Origin: Patescibacteria group bacterium
Lineage (GTDB): Bacteria; Patescibacteriota; Doudnabacteria; UBA920
NCBI GenBank assembly: GCA_023487095.1
Contig: JAMDEL010000041.1
Location: forward strand, 1 to 9,701
Length of the DNA stretch: 9,701 nt
Reading direction: 5' to 3'
Shown: piece by piece, positions 1-7,139 of the stretch
Layout of the letters: each line of letters starts with the position of its first letter
How positions within the stretch are numbered: the first letter of the stretch is position 1
Notes under the pieces: generated by a model
Seen by the model: the letters and a program-made list of their open reading frames with translations, nothing else
Told to the model about the DNA's origin: nothing
Database searches by the model: none
Position numbers and translations under genes: made by a program

Positions 1-41
1 ATTTCCCTTAAAGCTTCAAGCCATTTTATCTAAAACAGCCG
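1..41 (+). other. Left edge, probably the 3' end of an upstream gene
   Basis: These bases precede ftsQ and show no promoter or Shine-Dalgarno site, so ftsQ is probably co-transcribed with something to the left. Two frames could hold the tail of that gene. Frame 1 gives ten codons (ISLKASSHFI) and stops at 31-33, eight bases before ftsQ. Frame 2 begins FPLKLQAILSK and runs to a TAA at 68-70, overlapping ftsQ. In many bacteria ddl or a mur gene lies just before ftsQ, and the FP start faintly resembles a Ddl C-terminus. The piece is too short to decide, so no gene is named. Confidence 0.25.
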
Positions 42-1010
42 ATGCTGGAAAACAGGAACAAACGAATTAAATACAGGGGACTGCGCTTTAAGAGACAACT
101 GGAAAGAGCTCGCCTGTTCAAAAGACCCGCCCGCCAGTTACCGGAAACCGGCTGGGGAAACTTTGTTGAAAAAATCGGGCTGGGAAGCAAGAAAAACAGG
201 CTGCTTTTGGGTATCTTGCTTGGAGGGTTGATTTACCTGATTTGGGTTCCAAATTTCCTGTACGTGAAATCTTTTGAAGTATCTGGCGGAAACTTGAAGC
301 ACGAACCCGAACACCGGGAAAATGTTGCCGCTTTTCTGAACTCCAGCCGGCTCTGGCCGCAAAAAAATCTGGCCCTGCTCAGTTCTGGACGGCTAAAACG
401 GAAGCTACTGGCCGAACCCTGGGTAATTTCGGTAAAAAAAGTTCAAAAAATCTGGCCGAACAGGCTGAAGATTGAACTGGAGGAAAGGCGCGAATACGCG
501 CTTCTGGAAAGCCAGGGGAAAAAATACATCTTTTCCAACGATGGCCGCAACCTAAACTCGCTGGAAGCCAGCTCCACCCCGGCTGAAATCCTCATAAACC
601 TTAAAACCCCCGAAGAAATCAAGCCGGAACAGGAACTGTCAGCCGAACTTCTCAGTTTTATCGGCTTGCTCCAGAACAAAATCCCTGAAATCTGCCGCTC
701 AACGGTTTCATCTTACACCATCCACCCGCTTACCAATCCTGACCTGGAAGCCGAAACCGCGGCTGGCTATAAAGTTATTTTTGATACCAGTTACGACAAC
801 GAGGAAAACTTAGCCAACCTTTCGGTGCTGATGGACAAACTTTCCCCGGCTGAAAAAAACCGGCTCTACTACGTGGACATGCGGATAAAAAACAAGGCTT
901 TTGTCTGTTTCAAAGGTACGAGCTGTACGCAAAACCAGGAAATTAAAATGCCTGTTTTCGGCAGCAGCCAAAACGTAACCAGTTCCTCTTCAACACTAAT
1001 CTCACAATGA
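42..1010 (+). CDS. ftsQ: FtsQ/DivIB-type cell division protein
   Basis: This is a bitopic membrane protein of the divisome; in the family it joins FtsB and FtsL and helps control septal peptidoglycan synthesis. Seen here: a basic cytoplasmic N-terminus (about residues 1-52, many Arg and Lys), a single membrane helix at about 53-69, then a POTRA-like domain at about 73-147 opening with VKSFEVSGGN. The stretch EPWVISVKKVQKIWPNRL (about 125-142) followed by IELEER is the usual end of the POTRA and start of the FtsQ beta domain, which runs to about 290. The last 30 or so residues are a Ser/Thr-rich tail. Its 322 residues are slightly longer than typical FtsQ. The ATG at 42 has no Shine-Dalgarno site, but the next in-frame Met lies far downstream. 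Its stop overlaps the next gene's ATG. Sequence divergence is high, as is usual for FtsQ; the assignment rests on architecture and the POTRA motif. Confidence 0.82.
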   Translation: MLENRNKRIKYRGLRFKRQLERARLFKRPARQLPETGWGNFVEKIGLGSKKNRLLLGILLGGLIYLIWVPNFLYVKSFEVSGGNLKHEPEHRENVAAFLNSSRLWPQKNLALLSSGRLKRKLLAEPWVISVKKVQKIWPNRLKIELEERREYALLESQGKKYIFSNDGRNLNSLEASSTPAEILINLKTPEEIKPEQELSAELLSFIGLLQNKIPEICRSTVSSYTIHPLTNPDLEAETAAGYKVIFDTSYDNEENLANLSVLMDKLSPAEKNRLYYVDMRIKNKAFVCFKGTSCTQNQEIKMPVFGSSQNVTSSSSTLISQ

Positions 1011-1690
1011 TGGCAAAATTTTTTGTAATTTCCCTGGGCGGCTCCTTGATCAACCCAGGGGAAATAAACACTCGGTTTCTTAAAGGCTTCAAGCGTTTAA
1101 TACTTAAGCACGCGAGAAATGGCAGCCGGTTTTTGATTATCACCGGCGGAGGCCAGCTCTGCCGCGATTATAACCGCGCCTTGGAGCAGATAAGCAGGCC
1201 CACGCTCACGGATTTGGACTGGATGGGAATTAACGTCACTTGGGTCAACGCAAAGCTGGTCCAACTGATGTTCGGAAACGCGGCCCACCCGGAAATCCTG
1301 AAAGACCCGGACCAAAAACTCTCTTTTAAAAAAGCCGTCGCCGTGGGGGGAGGCTGGAAACCAGGCAGAAGCTCTGACGGCGCCACCGTAAAATACGCGC
1401 AAAACTTTGGCGCGCATACGGTTATCAACCTGAGCAATGTTGATTATGTTTATAACAAGGACCCTAGAAAATACAAAGACGCCAAAAAAATAGAAACAAT
1501 TTCCTGGTTGGACTTTAGGAAGATTGTGGGCAACAAGTGGGACCCAGGGGCAAACCTGCCCTTTGACCCAACTGCAGCCAAGCTGGCCCAGGCCAAAAAA
1601 ATCCGGGTCATCATTGCCCGCGGAACGGACCTTGCAAACCTTGAAAAGATTCTAAGCGGCAAAAAAGCCAAAGGTACGGTGATTGAATAA
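1007..1690 (+). CDS. pyrH: Archaeal-type uridylate (UMP) kinase, amino acid kinase superfamily
   Basis: Predicted to phosphorylate UMP to UDP with ATP in the cytoplasm, feeding UTP, CTP and nucleotide-sugar pools. Seen: an N-terminal phosphate-binding strand-loop SLGGSL (residues 9-14), a second glycine loop ITGGGQ (45-50), the segment DWMGINVTWVNAKL (71-84), and the nucleotide-binding signature NLSNVDYVYNKDPR (141-154) followed by DPGANLPFDPTAAKLAQ (179-195). Length is 227, typical of the archaeal PyrH group and shorter than bacterial PyrH; the usual bacterial GEAL motif near the N-terminus is missing. The start is one of two consecutive ATGs (1007 or 1010). The first overlaps the ftsQ stop as ATGA, which suggests translational coupling. 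There is no Shine-Dalgarno site. The usual bacterial neighbours tsf and frr are absent. Another amino acid kinase specificity cannot be excluded, but the NLSNVDYVYNKDPR region fits UMP kinase best. Confidence 0.83.
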   Translation: MMAKFFVISLGGSLINPGEINTRFLKGFKRLILKHARNGSRFLIITGGGQLCRDYNRALEQISRPTLTDLDWMGINVTWVNAKLVQLMFGNAAHPEILKDPDQKLSFKKAVAVGGGWKPGRSSDGATVKYAQNFGAHTVINLSNVDYVYNKDPRKYKDAKKIETISWLDFRKIVGNKWDPGANLPFDPTAAKLAQAKKIRVIIARGTDLANLEKILSGKKAKGTVIE

Positions 1691-1723
1691 AAAAACACCC
1701 CGCGTAAAGCGGGGTGTTTTTTT
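1689..1723. terminator. Bidirectional rho-independent terminator between pyrH and the GT-C gene
   Basis: A perfect 8-bp GC-rich stem, CACCCCGC (1696-1703) with GCGGGGTG (1709-1716), closes a 5-base loop GTAAA. It is followed by seven T on the + strand (1717-1723) and preceded by seven A (1689-1695), which become a T run on the - strand. It therefore serves both the + strand ftsQ-pyrH unit and the - strand glycosyltransferase unit whose stop codon lies at 1726-1728. Confidence 0.93.
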
Positions 1724-1725
1724 AT

Positions 1726-3300
1726 CTATTGGACTTTGTACTCCGTAACAATAACCCAGGTCCCTACATAGGGGCGGACTTCGGCAAAGCCCTTTTCGTC
1801 AATCTTTGCCCAGTTTTTTGGAGTCTCCGGCTTGCTGGAACCAAACCCGTTGGTCCAAAGCAGCCAAACCAGGTCGCCGCGCCTGGTTTGCTCGTTAAAA
1901 TCGGGCACCAGGTCTTCGTTGGTCAAAATTGCGGTGCCCGCAAAATGGGGCATGCTATGGACATCGCGGCTGCCACCCGTATAGAGCAGGGGACGGACGG
2001 GGGTGCGGTTGTAATATTTGAAATTAAAAAACTCAAAGCTGCTGCCGACATACAGTTTGTCTTCCGGCTGGACATTGGCTGCCAAAAATTTGGCAGCAGC
2101 TGCCATGCCAGGCTTTGTAGAAACGCCCAAGTCATTCCAAAAATGGTAAACAGCGAACAAATTAAAAAGCACGCAGACACCCAAAAGACAGTTAGCCAGA
2201 ACGCGTTGTTTTATTTCGGCCAGCCAAACCGCCAGGGCAATGCTTAAAAAGGCCGAGGTATAAAGAAAGTACCTGACTAAATACACGGATGCTCCGCTGC
2301 CTTTAAGTCTAGAAAGAAAATAAAACAGGAAAGCCCCTGCAAAAGGCGCTAGGATTGCGAGCAGTATCAGCCACTTTTCAAAATTTTGAGTTTTTTTGAT
2401 AAAGCGGTATAGGAAGTAGACCGCAAAAATGAATGTTACAACCAGCAATATCTGCGTCCTGGTCTTGGTCACGTCGTGGCCAATTCCAAACAACAATGTC
2501 CACAGCGTAGAAGGAATGCTCCAAACATCCATAGGCGGAATCCAGTAACCTGCGCCGACCTGCTTGTATTGGAATAGAAAAGTTTTAAGCCAAGGCAAAT
2601 AAGAAACCACCATAATTGCGAAAGAGATCAAAAGCCAGGCGTATTTTTTGATTGTGCCCTGGTGGTGGAAATACAGATGGAGCAAACCGTAAAAACAAAT
2701 AGCCGCCGCCGTAAACAACAGGTAGTAGTGGGTATAAATGAGTACAATAATACTCAGTGCAAAGCCCAGGTAGCTAAATAGCATTTTCCGCTTCAGGCTC
2801 CTGGACCCGGGCAGGTTGGGCATATTCTGAGTGCCTGCCTCAAAAAGCGCTTTTTGCTGATGCAGGGCCCTGACTAAAAAATACGCGGCTAGGACTGCAA
2901 AAAAAGCTCCCATGGTATACATCCTAGCCTCGGTTACATACTGGACAGAGAAAGGGTTCACGGCAACAAGCAAGGCGGCCCAGAGGGCCACTTTTTCGCT
3001 TTTAAAGGCCTCTTTGACTAAAAGCCAGGCTGCCCAGACTGTCAGTACTCCAAAAAACACCGACATGCCTCTTAAGGCAAAGAGGGAATCGCCAAAACCA
3101 TAATGCCAAATACGCAAAAAAATATAATACATGGGCGGGTGGACGTCCAGGCCAATGCGGTAAAGCATTTCGGACCAAGAATACCGGATGAGCAAGGCGG
3201 AAAAAGCCTCGTCGTGCCAAAGAGAAATGGAAGTCAGGTTAATTAGCCTTAAGGCGGCTGCGACAATCAGGATGCCGGAAATTGACCAATATTTTTTCAT
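1726..3300 (-). CDS. GT-C fold membrane glycosyltransferase, PMT/ArnT-like (GT39-related)
   Basis: A 524-residue polytopic membrane protein with about ten or more hydrophobic helices, expected to transfer a sugar from a polyprenyl-phosphate carrier to an acceptor on the outer face of the membrane. Seen: after the first helix, the acidic pair D30-E31 in LWHDEAFS, matching the catalytic first-loop Asp-Glu of the PMT family; then DVHPPMYY (52-59), the HPP motif common in these enzymes; EARMY (124-128); THYY (190-193); YLPWL (234-238); and RYFLY (343-347) in a later loop. The last 120 or so residues are a soluble domain, probably outside the cell. The gene begins 4 bases after its GT-C neighbour, so the two are probably one transcript, and ends at a shared terminator. 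There is no Shine-Dalgarno site; an A-rich AAATAAAAAT precedes the ATG. The acceptor (protein, lipid or glycan) cannot be read from sequence. Confidence 0.83.
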   Translation of the reverse strand: MKKYWSISGILIVAAALRLINLTSISLWHDEAFSALLIRYSWSEMLYRIGLDVHPPMYYIFLRIWHYGFGDSLFALRGMSVFFGVLTVWAAWLLVKEAFKSEKVALWAALLVAVNPFSVQYVTEARMYTMGAFFAVLAAYFLVRALHQQKALFEAGTQNMPNLPGSRSLKRKMLFSYLGFALSIIVLIYTHYYLLFTAAAICFYGLLHLYFHHQGTIKKYAWLLISFAIMVVSYLPWLKTFLFQYKQVGAGYWIPPMDVWSIPSTLWTLLFGIGHDVTKTRTQILLVVTFIFAVYFLYRFIKKTQNFEKWLILLAILAPFAGAFLFYFLSRLKGSGASVYLVRYFLYTSAFLSIALAVWLAEIKQRVLANCLLGVCVLFNLFAVYHFWNDLGVSTKPGMAAAAKFLAANVQPEDKLYVGSSFEFFNFKYYNRTPVRPLLYTGGSRDVHSMPHFAGTAILTNEDLVPDFNEQTRRGDLVWLLWTNGFGSSKPETPKNWAKIDEKGFAEVRPYVGTWVIVTEYKVQ

Positions 3301-3304
3301 ATTT

Positions 3305-5071
3305 TTATTTACTTATTTCATACACTGCCATCACTGCCTGGCCGAACTTGTTACGGATCTCCTTAACCAGCAAGGCTTCGGGATGATGTGCTTTAAATTT
3401 TTTAATATCAAAAATTGAACTTTGGGTAAACACTACCTGATCGCCGATTTTCAGCCTGCCCAGCTTCCAGGAATCTTCCGGGTCAACTTGGATATAGGGC
3501 ACGCTGCAGAGACTGCTGAAATTGCCGTGCCAGTCGCTGGTGGTATAGTCTGTGGTTTGGACGGAAAACTTATCCAGAACCAAGTAGGTAGAATCCTTTT
3601 TGCACCGCTCTACCAAATATTTTGAAACCGGGGTAAGATCGGAACGGAACGCATAAAAATTTTCAGGCGAGTTAGCTGCGTAAATAAAGTATATAAAATA
3701 TGTCTGCAAAACCAAGGAGACAAAAAACAAACCAACAACGGACTTAAGCAAAAAGCCGCCCAATCGATAGCCTTTTAATTTCCAGCTTTCCTGTTTATTC
3801 CAGTCCCAAACCACGCCACCTCCCAAAATTTTCTGCCAAATTTTTTCCCTAAAAACGGCAACACCTTCGGCAAACCACATTAATCCAATTGCCGCCAAAA
3901 TGAAAACCGCGGGAATAGTGCCAATACTCCTCAGGCCATGGGGAATACCCTCAGCAGTGGTAATTACAGGCAACAGCATGCCCCAAAACCAGCCCGTAAG
4001 TAAAAAGTATTTCCAATAACCCGAATGCTTTCTGGGGGAAAAGAAATAAACGATCCCAAGCCACAGAGCGGTAACCAAAGCCAGGCCAAAAAACGGGCTG
4101 ACAAGCGGGGAAAGGAACGGCAGGCCCGAGACGTTGTGCCGCCAATTCAAATCGCCGGACGTAAAGTAGGCGAGCATACTCTCCTTAAATACTTCGCCCA
4201 CAGCGCCGGGCAGGTTACCTTGGTTTAAATCGGGGTTAAATACGCTTACCTGGCCGCTCCGGCCCACAAAAGAACCGGGATGCGTATAAAAATATTTCCC
4301 TATGGGATAAAAGAATACTATAAAAGCTGCGGTAAACAGTAGGGCGTATTTCCAGTATTTCTTTACGCCCGCAACCACGCCATTGGCAAACCATGGCCAA
4401 ACCAAAACCATAAATAAAATTGGCGCCAAAATCCGGTAGGCAATATAAGTATAAAAACCTAGCGCAAAGGCTGAGCCAGCGAGCAACGAATACCAAATTT
4501 TGGCCTTGTTTTTTGCCGAATCATAAGCTGCCAGCAAAAAATATAAAGTCGCCGTAGTAAAAAGCGGTATGAGGTTGGCCCGAAAAGCCGTACGGGACAA
4601 AACCGTATGCCAGCTGGACACAGCCATCAAAAACGAGGCTAGCAAGGCAAGGTTAGTGGCCCGCCGTTTTACATCCTCGGAAACTGCACCCAAAGAAAAA
4701 AGTTTTCTCGTAAACAAAAAACACATTAACACTGAAAGCCAGCCCACCATGGCGGAAACAATGTGGTGCTGCCAGGCGCCTTTGCCAAAAGCGGCAACAC
4801 TGCCCCACAGCATATAAAAGAAAAGCGCCTCTCTGCCATTACCGCGTTCATAAAAAGGCTGGAGCTGGCCTTGCTGCATTAAATTTATATCCAGCCCGTT
4901 GGCGGCCTCATCCGGGAACAGCCCTCCCGGCATGGCCGGCTGGATGTTTTGGAGCTTAACATCCTTTAACCCGCACTGGCCTTCACACTCCAAATGGAAA
5001 ACCATGTAAAACCTGAAAAAAGCAGCCAAAATTAAGATGGTGGCAAGAAAATACTTTTGCGTTTTAGTCAT
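3305..5071 (-). CDS. GT-C fold membrane glycosyltransferase, PMT_2-like, second paralog type
   Basis: A 588-residue polytopic membrane protein, first gene of the - strand pair. Seen: one N-terminal helix (about 7-25), an outer loop with FPDEAANGLD (52-61) whose D54-E55 fits the catalytic acidic pair of GT-C enzymes, GREALF (79-84), a conserved-looking SRTAFRANLIPL (159-170), and HGLRSIG (378-384), all patterns known from the PMT_2 group. Many helices follow, then a soluble C-terminal part from about 467. It differs too much from its neighbour to be a recent tandem copy. C29 and C33 lie in the first outer loop and C490 and C522 in the C-terminal domain, so disulfides are possible. Probable role: transfer of a sugar from a polyprenyl-phosphate donor outside the membrane. 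The start at 5071 fits a divergent promoter (- strand -10 at 5106-5101); AAATAAAAAC precedes the ATG and no Shine-Dalgarno site is present. Confidence 0.8.
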   Translation of the reverse strand: MTKTQKYFLATILILAAFFRFYMVFHLECEGQCGLKDVKLQNIQPAMPGGLFPDEAANGLDINLMQQGQLQPFYERGNGREALFFYMLWGSVAAFGKGAWQHHIVSAMVGWLSVLMCFLFTRKLFSLGAVSEDVKRRATNLALLASFLMAVSSWHTVLSRTAFRANLIPLFTTATLYFLLAAYDSAKNKAKIWYSLLAGSAFALGFYTYIAYRILAPILFMVLVWPWFANGVVAGVKKYWKYALLFTAAFIVFFYPIGKYFYTHPGSFVGRSGQVSVFNPDLNQGNLPGAVGEVFKESMLAYFTSGDLNWRHNVSGLPFLSPLVSPFFGLALVTALWLGIVYFFSPRKHSGYWKYFLLTGWFWGMLLPVITTAEGIPHGLRSIGTIPAVFILAAIGLMWFAEGVAVFREKIWQKILGGGVVWDWNKQESWKLKGYRLGGFLLKSVVGLFFVSLVLQTYFIYFIYAANSPENFYAFRSDLTPVSKYLVERCKKDSTYLVLDKFSVQTTDYTTSDWHGNFSSLCSVPYIQVDPEDSWKLGRLKIGDQVVFTQSSIFDIKKFKAHHPEALLVKEIRNKFGQAVMAVYEISK

Positions 5072-5079
5072 GTTTTTAT

Positions 5080-5108
5080 TTGCGTTTGCACGAGAATTTC
5101 AGTATAAT
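5080..5108 (+). promoter_or_regulatory. Promoter of the small membrane protein-GT2-WecA-like operon
   Basis: A perfect -10 hexamer TATAAT lies at 5103-5108. A weak -35, TTGCGT (5080-5085, three of six), lies 17 bases upstream. With the usual distance of about seven bases from the -10, transcription would begin at about 5114-5115, which is the A of the ATG at 5115. The transcript would then have essentially no 5' leader. Confidence 0.7.
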
Positions 5109-5131
5109 TCATACATGAAATTGCTCGCCAA
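5101..5131 (-). promoter_or_regulatory. Candidate - strand promoter for the GT-C pair
   Basis: Read on the - strand, TATACT (5106 down to 5101) matches the -10 consensus at five of six bases. A poor -35-like TTGGCG (5131 down to 5126) lies 19 bases upstream. Transcription would begin near 5094, giving a leader of about 22 bases before the ATG at 5071. The -10 overlaps the + strand -10 by four bases. The -35 is weak, so this call is less secure than the + strand one. Confidence 0.5.
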
Positions 5132-5462
5132 AATTGAGGAAAATAATTATTTTTTGTTTCTTTGGGCCTTGTGCCTGATTTTTAATATTATAACATTTTT
5201 ATTTATATATTACAAAATCATCCCTTCGGGTAAGACTTTTGCCCTGAAATTCAATGTCATTGTCGGAGTTGAGTGGTATGGCAAGGGCTATAACCTGTAC
5301 CAGATTCCCGGAGTAGGACTGGCCATCACTGCCTTAAATTACTCGCTCAGCCGCATACTGAGACACAAAGCGGACTTTCTGGCAGCCTTTACCATATTTG
5401 TGACCCTGGCTGTCCAGCTGCTGCTTTTATTTTCGGTCTTATTTTTAAAACTGGTGAACTAG
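5115..5462 (+). CDS. Small uncharacterised membrane protein
   Basis: A 115-residue protein I cannot name with confidence. Seen: membrane helix at about 12-33, a polar segment with KFNVIVGVEWYGKGYN (45-60), a second hydrophobic stretch at about 63-82 starting IPGVGLAITALN, and a third helix at about 88-112. The layout (HFN/KFN-like strand, Gly-rich turn, IPxxGL helix) loosely recalls DUF1648-like small membrane proteins and short proteins seen in CPR genomes; this is recall, not a search result. I chose the ATG at 5115 because a TATAAT ends at 5108. A longer frame with a GTG start at 5037 would run through that promoter and into the start of the divergent gene. The gene lies 3 bases before the GT2 gene, so a helper role in membrane glycan synthesis is possible but unproven. 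Confidence 0.75.
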   Translation: MKLLAKIEENNYFLFLWALCLIFNIITFLFIYYKIIPSGKTFALKFNVIVGVEWYGKGYNLYQIPGVGLAITALNYSLSRILRHKADFLAAFTIFVTLAVQLLLLFSVLFLKLVN

Positions 5463-5465
5463 GCT

Positions 5466-7139
5466 ATGTTTAGAAAAAGAACATTGGGAGAAAGATTTTG
5501 GGAAATTTTGCCCGGACTTCAATTCTGGACGGTTTTCATCGTTGCCGTAAGCCTCTCTTACCTGAAGCCGGTCTGGGCGGCTCTGTTTATTGCCTGCTTT
5601 GATTTATACTGGGTCCTGAAAGCCGTGAATGTAGCCAGCCACCTTATGTCCAGCTACTTTAAATTTAAAGTTTTTGTAACCATAGACTGGATGGCCTGGG
5701 TGGAAAAACTGGAAGACTTGGGTGGTTTTATCGGTTTTTTAAAGACTCGCGTATCCGGCAACATACCCAAACGGGAAAAAAAATATCTCAACCTGGAAAT
5801 TCTCAGGCTGGAACGCCTGAAAAAATCGGGCAAGCAGGGTTTTGGTTTCCAGGGCTACTACCAACTTGTGCTTATACCTTTCGTGGATGAAAGTTTTGAG
5901 GTATTAGACTCTACGCTTCAGGCCATTGCCGCAACCAACTACCCGAAAGACAAAATGCTTCTGCTGCTGGCTAGTGAAGAAAGGGCGGGGGAGGAGGCCC
6001 GCATAGTGGCTGAAAAAATTAAAAACAAATACGGCCAATTTTTCCACAAATTTTTTGTTTCAGTCCATCCCGACGGCCTGCCCGGAGAAATAAAAGGCAA
6101 AAGCGCTAACGCCTCCTATGCGGTCCAGGCTGTTTTGCCGAAGCTTAGAGAGGCCGGGATTAACGAAGCCCAAGTTTTGGTTTCCAATTTTGATTCGGAC
6201 ACCATTGTCCACCCCCAATATTTTTCCCGCGTGATGTACGAATTCCTGACCGCGGACAAGCCCTACCAGAGCAGCTACCAGCCAATTGCAGTCTACAACA
6301 ACAACATTTGGGACAGTCCCGCGCTCATCCGCGTCATTAGCGTTTCCAATTCCTTCTGGCAATTTACAGAAAGCAGCCGCCCCGACCGGCTGAGGACTTT
6401 TTCTTCCCATACCATGCCTTTAAAAACGCTTATAGAAGTCGGGTTTTGGAAAAAAGATATTGTCAACGAAGACGGCTATATCTACTGGCAATGCTATATG
6501 CATTTCAAGGGTGACTACCACGTGGTGCCGCTCTTCATCCCCATCAGCCTGGATACCTGCTTAGCCGCAACTACTTTTGAAACTATAAAGAATCAATACA
6601 AACAAAAGCGCCGTTGGGCCTATAACGTAGAATACTACCCGCACCTCGTGCCCAAACTTTTAAAGCTGGACGCGCCGCTCTGGGACCGCCTTTACAAACT
6701 TTTCCAGTACGTGGAAGGTAATTTCAACTGGGCCACCGCCAGCATTATGATTTCCATGCTCGGCTGGCTGCCGCTATTTGTAGGCGGGGATGACTTTTAT
6801 AATACTGTCGTGGCCTTCAACCTGCCTTTTATTACCAAACTGCTGATGAATATTGCGCTCTTTTTCCTGATTTTCAGCGTCTATATCAACATGATCCTGC
6901 TGCCACCCCGCCCGGCCAAATACGGCGTGTCCAGGAGCGTCATGATGTATCTCCAGTGGTTTTTGGTCCCCATTGCCTCGGTCTTGTTCGGCAGTTTGCC
7001 CGCGGTAGAAGCGCAGACCCGGCTGATGTTCGGCAAATACCTTGAATTCTGGGTCACACCCAAAGCGCGCCTCGGTGAAAACACCGGCCTCTCAATGAAA
7101 GAAATGCAAATGGCAAAAAGCCCAGCCAAACATTTATGA
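5466..7139 (+). CDS. Membrane-bound family 2 glycosyltransferase with QxxRW motif
   Basis: A 557-residue protein built like cellulose- and hyaluronan-synthase relatives, with a cytoplasmic GT-A domain between membrane helices. Seen: two N-terminal helices (about 18-55), a linker of some 70 residues, then the GT-A domain from about 130: LVLIPFVDES (134-143), GKSANA (211-216), the metal/UDP-binding D243-S-D245 in NFDSDT, the candidate catalytic base D336 in NEDGY (334-338), and Q380-K-R-R383-W384, a full QxxRW. C-terminal hydrophobic helices occupy about 423-515. DxD, the later Asp and QxxRW are all intact, so it is probably active on a nucleotide sugar, polymerising it or adding it to a lipid or glycan inside the cell. 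It starts 3 bases after the small membrane protein and overlaps the WecA-like gene by four bases (ATGA). Only a weak AGG precedes the ATG. Product and processivity cannot be told from sequence. Confidence 0.88.
   Translation: MFRKRTLGERFWEILPGLQFWTVFIVAVSLSYLKPVWAALFIACFDLYWVLKAVNVASHLMSSYFKFKVFVTIDWMAWVEKLEDLGGFIGFLKTRVSGNIPKREKKYLNLEILRLERLKKSGKQGFGFQGYYQLVLIPFVDESFEVLDSTLQAIAATNYPKDKMLLLLASEERAGEEARIVAEKIKNKYGQFFHKFFVSVHPDGLPGEIKGKSANASYAVQAVLPKLREAGINEAQVLVSNFDSDTIVHPQYFSRVMYEFLTADKPYQSSYQPIAVYNNNIWDSPALIRVISVSNSFWQFTESSRPDRLRTFSSHTMPLKTLIEVGFWKKDIVNEDGYIYWQCYMHFKGDYHVVPLFIPISLDTCLAATTFETIKNQYKQKRRWAYNVEYYPHLVPKLLKLDAPLWDRLYKLFQYVEGNFNWATASIMISMLGWLPLFVGGDDFYNTVVAFNLPFITKLLMNIALFFLIFSVYINMILLPPRPAKYGVSRSVMMYLQWFLVPIASVLFGSLPAVEAQTRLMFGKYLEFWVTPKARLGENTGLSMKEMQMAKSPAKHL

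Noticed and set aside
1714..2247. A 177-codon open frame on the + strand opposite the end of the 524-residue GT-C gene
   Set aside because: It lies inside a well-supported membrane enzyme on the other strand, overlaps the terminator region, and its translation shows no recognisable domain. It is a shadow frame.
1726..5071. The two GT-C genes as a recent tandem duplication
   Set aside because: They share the general fold and some motif types (Asp-Glu in the first loop) but differ in length and in nearly all sequence that I can line up by eye.
5037..5114. A longer start (GTG at 5037) for the small membrane protein
   Set aside because: The extension would run through the -10 box and overlap the first codons of the divergent GT-C gene. 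The ATG at 5115 matches the promoter position.
6060..6410. A 116-codon - strand frame inside the GT2 gene
   Set aside because: It overlaps the catalytic core of GT2, including the DxD region; its composition is that of an antisense shadow.
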